NCBI RefSeq assembly: GCF_000321225.1
Contig: NW_004450324.1
Coordinates: forward strand, 2,457,811-2,521,810
DNA: 64,000 nucleotides
Direction: 5' to 3'
Origin: Odobenus rosmarus divergens
Taxonomy: Eukaryota > Chordata > Mammalia > Carnivora > Odobenidae
Under the pieces are notes generated by a model that had not been told where the DNA came from, made no database searches, and worked only from the letters and a program-made list of their open reading frames with translations. Shown piece after piece: positions 53,909-64,000 of this stretch; within the stretch, counting starts at the first letter, position 1, and each line of letters begins with the position of its first letter. Both the position numbers and the translations under genes were made by a program.

Positions 53909-55795
53909 CTAAACGTAAGAATTTACAAAAGTTTACATTATCTTCAATCACACTGTAAAGCCAAACCAAACCACAGCACATTGACTGGCCGTGCAGTTAC
54001 AGTAGAAGCTCTAAGACTGTTGTCCTAATTTTGCTTCTCTGGACAGGGGCCTACCATCAGATTTGGGGTTCTGGCACAATCCAGAGCCAAAGTTTTCATT
54101 TTTTAAGGTGTTCTGAAATGATTCTTCCAGAGAACCTACATATATTTTAAAGCTGAAGATATTGTATTTATTTAAATATTTCCGTGATGACTTAGTGTTG
54201 ACTTTGTGACATCACTTCTTAACTTTAATACATGAGACTCCTGAATACATTGAGATGCTCAGGGTCATTTCTTCTCAGTCTAAATGGCTTTAGATTTTAG
54301 GGCTTTTTGGATTCTCATGTTTGCCTTTACACTTTTCCTACCTCTTCCCTTGCTTTACAGTACTCACAGGCCCAGGCTGCTGTGCTTAGGTGAGTTATAT
54401 CGCCAGCCAGTGTTTAGATAGTGGTTCGAAATGGACAGAGAACTTTTTACCTCGGTATTGTTTTGATCCTCACCACAATCCCCTGAGACTAATGAACTAA
54501 GCTTTCATATTAGTTATATATAAAAGCATATATGCTCAGGGTCCTTTTTATAAATAAGGATGTACTTTAGGGCTTCGATGCTTGATTTGAGCTACTAAGT
54601 CATCTCCTTTGTTTATTGGTTCTAGTAGGACACATATTTCTATATTTAACACTGGGTGTTTTTGTTTTTTGTATTTTCTATATGCTTTTAGCCATCTTAA
54701 CAGAAACTGAGCATTTGAAATTAATTAGACAGCTTTGCTTGATTACGCCAGAAGCAAGGACATTGAGAAATCATATTAATCTGATAAACTAGACACATGT
54801 GTTGCAAATATGATAGAGGCAAAAGTATTAGTTTCAGCAGTTTTTATTTTTGAGCTTGATATTTCTTTCAATCTGTTTAGAAGAATGGACTACCCTAATG
54901 GTGCACATTAATTATGTCAAATCCTTTTATTGTAAAGCCTCATTAATTATAAAAAGTAGGGAAATATAAAGAAAAAAACTGTTCTCTGACGTTAAAAAAT
55001 ACTCAGTTCATGTGTTTTGAATCTCCCTCTAAATATATAATCAAATTTTTTAAATGCATTGTCCATATTCATCTGTGAATGAGGCCAACTGAGCTCTCAT
55101 TTGGAGTTTAAGAAAGGTGAAATAAAATTAGTTATAGAAAAAAACTAGTGACATTAGAGAACGCTAACTCCATCCAACTTAATAACAGTAATTAAATACA
55201 CAAAAGGTCTAATTCCATACGTACACTTTTGTCAAAGATATTAAGCAATAAAAATCATTGAAGAACATATGAAGGGTATAAATTGTTTGTTGGATTATTA
55301 CCAGGCTATATTGAACTCAAATGCAAACACCACTTAAGTCTGGCAGTTAAAAATATGTCAATAGTAGGTCAATAGATATTATCTAATATTGTCTTAAGCA
55401 AGTGGATAAAACATTAACTTTTAATAAAATATTAATAATGTGCTATGGGTATGCCATTATTAAATATACATTCAGATACAATTATTAATACTGTTGCATT
55501 AACAATTATTATATCTGCTGCTTTATCCAAAGTCTTATTTACCTTGACAAATACAGGTCTCAATAACTATATAATATTATTTGTTATTCTCACACAGTGC
55601 AGATGAATCCTATATTAGATGCTTTTGTAAAAAGAAAGCAGTAAGAGCAAGCATTGTAAAAAGAAGGACATCCTCAGCCAGGGAAAGCTGTTAGTTTTCA
55701 GTTATTTTCAAATACCCTTTGAACCGCAAATCATCCTAGCTATGGACCGTGTGCCTTTAAATGGGTTAATCTGCACACTGCTCAAGCTCGGTTAC
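53909..55795 (-). other. XIRP2: XIRP2 intron between giant exon and dual-frame exon
   Basis: GT...AG intron of about 1.9 kb: donor GTAACC next to 55,796 and acceptor TTACGTTTAG next to 53,908. It is AT-rich. I see no interspersed repeat or further coding exon in it. Confidence 0.85.
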
Positions 55796-58700
55796 CGCTT
55801 ATAAAGGCTGATTCCTCTTGGAAAGTGGTTCTCATCTCAGTGGTAGAAGCGTCCGAATTTGCAAATCCCAGGCTTTTAAAAACGCTTTCACTCTCCTGCC
55901 ACGCCTTTTGAAAATTCCTCCTGAGCTCTGTAGGTGAATCAGAAATATCTAAACTGTGGCCAGCGATGACATCTTCATAGGTTGGTGGGGCATGCTTGAA
56001 GTCAAAGCCAGATTTGCCAGCTTCTGAGCTATGTGATGAAGAGACCGTCATCATCGTCGACCCAACACCTTGATCCTCAAACGCGTCCACACCCGAGAAA
56101 TGTTCACTCACAGACCTTGTTTCAGAGTGGACGCTGGGCTGCTTCACAGGAATTTTTTCTTGCAGCTCTCTAGGACGACTGCAAGAAAAGCCTGGAAAAC
56201 TGGTGTTTTCTAGATATCTCAATCCAAATTCCTCCTTACAAAATGAACGGCTTTCTTGTTTAATGTTATGGTCTGCTTCTCCATTTGTATAAACTCTCCT
56301 GTTCGACTTTGCTTCAAAAACTGGGTCAGCCTCAAATTCCCTGAACCATCTGTTTATTTCATTTTCGCGGTCACTCAGGAAATTCTCAGCCGTTTGGACA
56401 GTTTGGTTGGCTGCTTCAAACCTCTGCGTGCGCTCTGTGCGGCGAGGTCCTTCCACTGTGCGGATGATCTCCACCGAATCAAAACTCTCAGTGTCCGGCA
56501 CCAGGCGCTGCGTGGAATTCACTGCATCTTTGTGAACGTAAGTCGCCCTTTTTTCTACTTGCCTAATTTCCTCTTGAGCTTCCAGGGATCCTCTGAAGGA
56601 GCCACCGTCTACATGATTTACACTAATAGGTATGGTGATTGTGGGTGGAGAGTCCCTACCACGAGTTTCTATCTTAATTTGACGACGAAGTGTTGCAGGA
56701 GACGTGATGATCTCAGACCTTTTCTCTACTATCGGAACCGGGGTCACCGGTGGACATGGGGCGGCCCCTCTGGCTAACTTTGCGGTGGTGTCTTTGAGTT
56801 TGACAAGCTGCTCAGAGCGATTCGTGGGTGGAGAAAGGGAAGCGTTTGCTGCACCAACTCTGGATGTTTGTGACACGGGACTTCTCGGTGATGGTTCAGC
56901 AAAAGTGTCTTTTTTAGGGGACTGAGAGAGCTGGTCCTTAGCAGAGGTTTCTGGTCGCCGGGCAGTAGACTCAATTGTTATAAAAGTTGGTGATGGTGGG
57001 CGTGTTTTCAAGGAGGGAGGAGAGATCTTGCTGTCATCCAGTTTAATTTCGTGATGGGTTTTCATATGATTGTGAGCAGTTGCTTCATGATGAGTTGCTA
57101 CTTGGCCGTGCTCTATTTTTTCTACGATTGTATTTTCTTGCTGTTCACTAACGTTAGATGTTTTAGAGAACGTTTCATTAAGGCTAGTGGGTTTGTTTCT
57201 CTGCTTTTCTGCTTTGGAGGATATCATGGCTGTTTGAATTACATTCTCACAGGACACAAGCATATCCTCTGCTTGAGTCTTAATATGCGTTATTTCTTCT
57301 TTGATTTTTTCTATGTTATTCTCCATAGCAATGCAAACACCATACTGCCTTCTTTCTTCACTTAATAGCCATCCTGGAATAATATTTAGCAGTGTCTGAA
57401 ATGTTTTAAGGCCATTTTTATCTGGCTCCACTTCAAACTGTTTTACCCTAGACAAAATATGTTGTAGTTCTTCACGTTTTCTCAAGAATTCCAATATATT
57501 TATAGCACATTTTCCATCATCCTGCTGGGATTCTTTCACAGAGGAAAATAAAGATTTGTTCTGTGTAATCTCTTGCTTTGAATCTTTACTATTAGAAAAG
57601 ACTTGTTTCTGTTGTATGCCCTTGACTCCAAGACATTTTTCTTCCTGCAGATTATTATATGGCTGGGGCAATTTTTTATGTTCAACTTGACTTTCACAAG
57701 TCTGTATTTGTGTTTGCTGAAAATTCTGCATCTGTGAATCAAGATGTACATCAGTAACCTTTTGCTTGACTACCTCCTGTGCTGATTTATTCAAATGTTC
57801 TTGTTTTCTTTCAACTATTAGTCTCTCTTCCTTTGGACCAATCGTTGAGGGTTCCTGATTTGTTCTTTCACTTCCTTGAGGTTTCCCACTCTCCAAATCT
57901 CTAAATTCTCTTTGCTTCTCGGGAACTATATTGAGTTTACTTTCATGACTTTTCCCAGTGGGTTCTGCAGCCAGTTTTATTGTGACTCTTTTCTCCTTCT
58001 CAGGTAATTGATAATATTTTTCAGCTACAGATTGCTTATTACTATATTCAGTGCCTGTTTCAGTTTTCTCGGTTTTCTGGTACTGTTGTTTGCTAATGGT
58101 TTGAACATCAACATCAGATTGCTTTTTATGGCTTTCATAAATGTGGTCTGTTTCATTTGATTTGTGATCTGCAGTTGGAAGCTTGATAGTTTTAACTTTG
58201 AAACTTGGGGAAACTGGTTTTCTTTGGGGCAAGTGCAACTCCTCCAGATACTTCTGTTGTGTTTCTTGTGTATTACACTCCTGGTGCTTCTGTTTAATTT
58301 CAAAAGCTGATATAGATTGTAACATGTCTCTTGAGTTCTGTAAAACTTCCTTTTTCATGGTAGCTTTGTCTTCTGGGGCTGCTAGAACATGTTGGATCCC
58401 CTTGGTGGTGACTGTCCTCGCTGGTGTTGTGGAAAGCTGGTTGTCAGTACACACTCTTAGTACTTGAGAATGACTTTGAGAGTTTGGGTTGGGTTGAACC
58501 AAAGTGACCCCTGAATCCATTCCAGGCAGAGGAGCCTCCTCATTTGTTTTTTGTAACACTACTTCCCTTTGCAACTCTGACATGTTTTGATTTGGGCTTT
58601 CTGTTTTGACTATGTTGTAGCAAGAATGCTCATGTTTCTGTTTTTCAAGCTCTTCTCTTTGTTGTCTGTACTTTTCTTCAGCAATCATTAAAGGTGTCTT

Positions 58701-61700
58701 AAATTTTCTCATATAAGGTTTTGGACTTTGTTTTCCTGAACATGCTGAGAATGAATGAGATTTTATAAGCGGTGCCATTGTTTTTGCCTTGGGTAGTGAA
58801 GTTTCTGGAACCATCTGGGAGAGAGACCTCATAGAGTCCATAGATAATTGTTTTCTTTCATCAAGACTTCTTCTAGATATGTTCTGCTTCAACTCTGTGT
58901 GTTCACTGCTAGTTGCCATTATTACTCTTTTCTGATCCTTTGAGGGAGTAATTTTATATTCCATATCTGGCAGGGAATTTTCCAATTCAACTTTTGGGGA
59001 ACTGCAATTCTTTTTATCTTCTATCCGTTTGGGAAATTTGGGTTTGGGGAGTGTGGGAGGTGGCAAAAGTACTCCTGATTTTCCTGTTAGGACTTCAGCC
59101 TGAGAATGAGTTTGCTGAGAGCTTGAGGCTTCTTGAGAATATTGTATGAATGTTCCCCTATGCTTTTCTTGAACAGAGGAGGAAAGGAGATGCGCTGGTT
59201 TAAGAGATGGAGTTAGAGGAAGGGGAGGTGGTGGAAAAACTGATAGACATTTTCTTTCAGATTTATCATCTTCTGGTGGTGGAGGAAGAGGAAGGCCTGG
59301 AAAACTTTCAAATTCAGCCTTTATCACTTCTGGGGCATTTTTTTCAGGCAACATCATTAATGGAGGTGGAGGAGGAAGAGGAAATTCAATTTCAGATGAT
59401 GCGTTGGAAGGTGGCAGAGGAGGTGGAGATGGAGGTGGGAGAGAGTACTCACTTTCTTTTACATTATTTTCAGGGTTAAGGTTGATTGAATTAAAGGACA
59501 TTTCCATTGCCATTTTTAAGTCTGTGGAAGTATTTGTCTTCATTAGAAAGTCGTGGCTCTTCAGATGAACATCAGCCTGTTTTTTGTCAGTTGCCTTAAA
59601 TTTACTGTGGCTTTTTGGGGAGACTTTCACTTCTGTTATATTTGGTGTGTCTTGATCTCTAGGCAAAGTCGGTTGAGCATTCATGTTCTTTTTCTTTATA
59701 TCTTTATTAGAACATTGTAGTTCTTGCTTTAACAAAGTTTGCTTCTGAAAGTCCTCTGAAGCTTCACAGGTCTCCCTGACTGTCATGTTGACCAGACCCT
59801 GGGTTGGACTGGCCTTAGGGCTTTGTTTATCTGTTGGTATTTTAGTGTTTTGGGTAATTTTAGGACTCTTTACAGAGAAAGATTCAGTCTTCTGGTGGTC
59901 ATCCCTCAGTTTACCAGTTGGAGTCTGTTGCCTTCCCACTGTTTTATCGATAGATTTGGTAGAGTTAAAGATAGCATTCTTCTGTTCTCTCACAGTCTCT
60001 GATTCCTTAGTTTTTAGATTTTCCCTCGCTGACACAGTTGAAGTCAATTGTCTGCTCACATGTTCATCACTAAGATGCTGCTCTGTTGTGGTATCAGTCC
60101 AGACACCCATTTTGTCCCCTGATTCCAACACATTGTTAATAGCTTTGTGGTGTGAATTAGATAGTTTTCTCAGGCTTTTCTCCAGAGCATCATTGTTTTG
60201 TTCATGACCTATGACAATCTTTACAGTGCCTTTGGGGGCTTTAGGGAGAGTAGCTTCAGTTCTTTCTTCTATTAAATTCCCATGATAAGATTTGCCTGTA
60301 GTTTGATTGGGAACATCTGCTCCCCCTGGCCACCTGGCTGCTGGTTCATATGGTCCTGGTCTTGGCTGAAGAACACTTTTTGTGTCCCTCTGGACAGCCA
60401 CTGGATGAATCTTTGTTTTCTGCTCTTCTGAGGACCTTCCCATCACCCCTTTCACATCTTCTTTCATTACACCTCTTTTATCCACCTCTTTGAAAGCTCT
60501 CTGGGCTTCTTTCAGATTCCTTAATGATATTTCAAGGTCATCTCGGAGAAGCTCCTTTTTCAGGATTTCTGTTCGTGTGTTTGTGGTCTTTTCAAGGCAT
60601 TCAATAGCTTTGTCAATATCACCAGGGATGGCATTGGGCTGTTTAGATTCTTTCCATTGGTGGTTTGCTTCCTTAAGTGACTTGAGTGTGGCCAGCATGT
60701 CACCTTTTATAACTTCTTCTGCTTTCACCACTGTTTTCTGATTTATGGCCTGGCTGAGGGAGTTTAGGGTTGATTTCAAATCACCTTTTATAATTTCTTC
60801 TTTGGGTGTCTTGCAAAATGTAGTCTGAGGCTCTGTCATAAAAACCTTAACTGTATTATGCACATCTCCTGGGATGATGTCAGTTTCATTAACAGTACGT
60901 TCAACCTGAGACTGCCTTTTCTTTAGTAACAGCTTTGCACCCTCCACATCGCCACCAATTATTTCTTCCTCTCTTTCTTGTTTCTTAGCTGTCAGTGTCT
61001 CACTTGACCCCGTCTGGAGTTGTTTAAGATAATCCAAAGCTCCAATTTCTATGCATGTTGTGAAAAACTGAACATTTCCCCTCTCAGTGGCATCGATTTT
61101 AGCCCTTTCAGATATCTTATTGTTTGATACAGAAGATAGCAAATCATGAATGGTACGTTTTACATCACCCCCTATTACTTCTTCACGCTCAACTGTGTCA
61201 CCATCATTTTCATGAAGAAGACAATAGATAGTCATATTAATATCCCCTCTTTCATCTTCCTGAATTAAAATGCCTTTCTTTACAGATCTTTCCTCAGAGA
61301 ACAGGTTTTTTATTGCTTGTTGTACATCACCACTCACTATTTCTTCTTTTTCAGCATGAAATTCCATCGATCTGTTTAATAATTGAGTTTTGGTCAAATT
61401 AACATTTCCCTTCTCTTCGTCACTAACCCAAATCTCCCTTTTTGTACAGTCTCTTTTAGAAAGCAGTTTCGCCATTATATTTCTGAGATCAACCCTGATA
61501 ATTTCTTCTTTCTGTATCTGAGGAGATGCTTGATTCATTAGCTTGTATTTTGCCATTCGAACGTCCCCAACTTCATCAGCTTCAATGATGATTCCAGGAG
61601 CCTCAATAACTTTTTGAGAGTAGAGTTCTTCTAACGTTTCCTTAATGCTCTTGCCAATAATTTCTACCTTCTCTACCCTATTTCCATTAAATTCATGAAG

Positions 61701-64000
61701 GGGTGTAGTTTCAAAGAGCCATGTAGTTGTCTTGACATCAGAAGGAGGGATTTCCTCCTTGATGATTTTTGTGGTGCTTTCATCTGCTTCCTTAATAGAA
61801 TCCAAAGTTTGATTTTCAAAAAGCCATACTGCCTGCTTCACATCACCTTTCTGCATGTCTTCCTGGGTGACTGTTTTGATATTTTCATATTCCGACCCTT
61901 CTCCTCTCAGCTCATCTATGGTGTGGGTTTCAAATAGCCAAGTAGATGTCTTAACATTGCCCTTCTGTATTTCATTAACACTTACTGTTCTTACATAAGT
62001 ATTCTTACCACAATTTTCAGACTCAAAAAATTGTTTACTTGTCTTTACATCCCCACCTTGAATATAGTCCACAGTGGGCATAGCATCACATGATTCTTCT
62101 GAAATCTGATCCAGTGGCTGGGTTTCAAATTTGTATCTGACAGAATTAACATCTCCCTTCTGAATGTCTTCCTGTGTGACAGATTTAATAACATACACAG
62201 TCTCTGACTGATTAATTGAGTCTAGTGGTTTTGTTTCAAAAAGCCACCTAGTTCCTCGTACATCTCCATGAATTACCTCTTCCTTTTTAACTGTTGTCAC
62301 TTCATGATAATACCCTTCTTGGTCTTGAATTGCATAGAGTGGCTGGGTTTCAAAGAGCATTCTGTAGCTTTTTACGTCACCCTTCATTACTTCTTCAGTA
62401 ATTGTTTTCCTGGGGCTGATACAGTCAGATTCTTCTTTAATCTCATCTAAAGAAAAAGTCTCAAAAATAAAGCACCCCTTTCTTACATCCCCACCTTGTA
62501 TGTCTGTCACTGTCTTAACTAATTCATCACCTTCTTGCCTCTCTTTTATCATATCAATTGGTTGGTTTTCAAAAAGCCACCTACAATTTAAAACATTGCC
62601 TTTCTGAATGTCTTCAGTCTTTAGGGCTTTGATCTTTTTCAAAACTTCTTCTGAACTGGAACTTATAGAATCTAAAGATTGATTTTCAAATTTATGCCGC
62701 ATGCTGGAGACATCCCCAGCTTGGATATCCATCTCTATGGCCTTGATTTCTTTTCCTTCTTCTCCTTGTATGCTGTCCAAATTTTCTGTTTCAAAAAGAA
62801 AACATGCTGTACGAACATCCCCACCTTGGATCTCTTCCTGTTTTACAGTTTGCAATTTGACTGTTGCTTCGGAGGCATCTTTTATGGTATCAAGTGGCTT
62901 AGTTTCAAAGAGCCAGGTATAGGCTTTGACATCTCCCTTATGAATTTCTTCACTGCCAGTCATTAATGAAACTTTTTCATAGAGAGACTCCATTGGCTGG
63001 GTTTCAAAAAGCCACCTACAAGTTTTGACATCCCCTTTAACAATATCTGTCACTTGTTCAGTTTTACCTTCTACTTCTTCCATATTGCTAAAATATTTAA
63101 TCGAATCAAGAGGTTGGGTTTCAAATAGCCATTTAGCAGATTTCACATTTCCGGTCTGTATTTCTTGAGCAGATATTCCTCTAATTATCTGGAATTTATG
63201 AACGCTTTCATCAAACTCGTCAATGGGCCTTGTTTCAAAAAGCCACCTACAACTTCTTACGTCACCTCTTAGGATTTCTTCTTGTTGGACTGTCTTGACT
63301 TGATGATATTTTCCAAGGTGATCTTGAATGGCATATAGTGGTGTTGTTTCAAAGAGTGATTTGTTTAACTCTACGGCACCTCTTGTGACTCCTTCCACCT
63401 CTATTTTATGTGATGCATCAAATTTAATTAAATTGTTTGATTCAAAGATATGTGTGTAATTCTTTACATTTCCTCTGTCAATTTCTTCAAGTTTCACTGT
63501 TCGTATGTACTCTTTTTTATCTTCTCTAATGTCTTCCAGAGGTTGGGTTTCAAAAATCCATTTTTGGTGTCTAACGTCCCCCTTTTCTTCTTCAGAGGCA
63601 GTAATTTTTTGAAGTTTTCCTACATCGGGGCTATCTTTTAAAGCCTCTATTGGAAGTGTTTCAAATAGATGCTTAGTAGTTTGTACATCACCCCCTATTA
63701 TCTCTTCAGATCTTAGAGGATCTGCATCAGGAACTTCTTTTAGAATGTCTAATGGCTGTGTTTCAAACATCCAACACTTTCTGGAGACATCCGTACCTGT
63801 TATTGTTTCCTTCTCAATGATGGCCTCTTCTGGCTCTTCTTTGATTTTCTCCAAAGGTTGAGTTTCAAATAACCACTTTGCCCTACTCACCCCACCTTTG
63901 ACATTTTCTTCCATGGATATTCCTCGGACAACTTTAATTTCCGTGATATCCTTGTTAATTGTGTCCAAGGGCTGTGTTTCAAACATCCAACGTGCTGTTC
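55796..64000 (-). CDS. XIRP2: XIRP2 giant Xin-repeat exon (partial, 5' end beyond window)
   Basis: Xin-family protein that binds and bundles F-actin at intercalated discs, myotendinous junctions and stereocilia (family knowledge). About 2,735 codons are open and the frame runs off the window edge; the Met at 63,986 lies inside a Xin repeat ([10 protein letters not shown]) and is not the start. Order from the N-terminal side: about 22 well-kept Xin repeats (G-D-V-x4-W-L-F-E-T-x-P-L-D type, 61.68-64.0 kb), then about 12 degenerate ones (60.58-61.64 kb) that keep GDV/GNV but lose the FET core. Next come a Ser/Lys/Gln-rich linker, a proline-rich block (59.2-59.45 kb) with an EVH1-type FPPPP motif, a Gln/Lys-rich region, a helical stretch (about 57.2-57.55 kb) and a C-terminal PPTY motif at 55,977-55,988. 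The exon end is set by donor AGCG|GTAACC. Unspliced, the frame adds GNRA and stops at 55,782. XIRP1 is the paralogue, but the length and the unusually long repeat array fit XIRP2. Confidence 0.96.
60580..64000 (-). repeat. XIRP2: Tandem Xin-repeat coding array
   Basis: Protein-level tandem repeats inside the giant exon, with a period of about 100-120 bp. I count about 22 copies with a recognisable F-E-(T/N/S) core, beginning with one cut by the window edge and ending with the [11 protein letters not shown] copy near 61.7 kb. About 12 weaker copies follow, recognised only by GDV/GNV/GDI-type headers (for example [10 protein letters not shown] near 60.6 kb). Xin repeats each contact actin in XIRP1 and XIRP2. 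The array continues past the window edge, so the true number is higher. Confidence 0.93.

Noticed and set aside
59207..60207. Glu-rich and other plus-strand ORFs in the giant exon region
   Set aside because: Antisense shadows of the XIRP2 proline-rich and linker regions.
63984..63986. Met codon as start of the Xin-repeat protein
   Set aside because: It lies inside the Xin motif [10 protein letters not shown], and the frame stays open to the window edge. The real start is in an upstream exon.

Overview
This window is vertebrate nuclear DNA from a carnivoran mammal. Fourteen tRNA-derived Can-SINE copies lie in it. Most have the arctoid-type body, with the CTCCCTGCTCAG core and the AAATAAATAAATAAAATCTTT tail typical of bears, seals and mustelids rather than cats. 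The left edge carries the 5' end of a carnivore L1. There are no operons or bacterial signals. Genes are exonic islands in AT-rich, repeat-laden introns and intergenic DNA.

Right part (about 45.8-64.0 kb, minus strand): the 3' half of XIRP2 (Xin actin-binding repeat-containing 2, myomaxin), a striated-muscle and hair-cell actin-bundle protein. The giant Xin-repeat exon fills 55,796 to the window edge and continues beyond it. It is followed by a 134-bp exon (53,775-53,908) and a terminal coding exon (46,193-47,684), with a candidate poly(A) signal at 45,818-45,823. The 134-bp exon is the most notable object here because it is readable in two frames. Joined to the giant exon it gives a 30-residue tail and a stop. 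When the giant exon is skipped it gives the first half of a LIM domain, completed by the terminal exon. The join restores a full zinc-ligand set, C-x2-C-x17-H-x2-C-x2-C-x2-C-x17-C-x2-H. One exon therefore selects between a Xin-repeat long form and a LIM short form.

Middle (about 20.0-45.8 kb): intergenic DNA with no supportable gene, holding L1, L2, MIR, MaLR-type LTR and Can-SINE copies, microsatellites and some small local duplications.

Left part (1-20 kb): a strong CpG island (about 17.95-19.85 kb) with two CCAAT/NF-Y-type boxes, a GGC tract, a G-quadruplex motif and a good minus-strand splice donor at 18,982/18,981. From the remembered human gene order XIRP2 > B3GALT1 (same strand, about 30 kb apart) I infer that this is the B3GALT1 promoter and first non-coding exon. 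Positions 1 to about 18.98 kb would then be the start of its long first intron. The B3GALT1 coding exon is not in the window.
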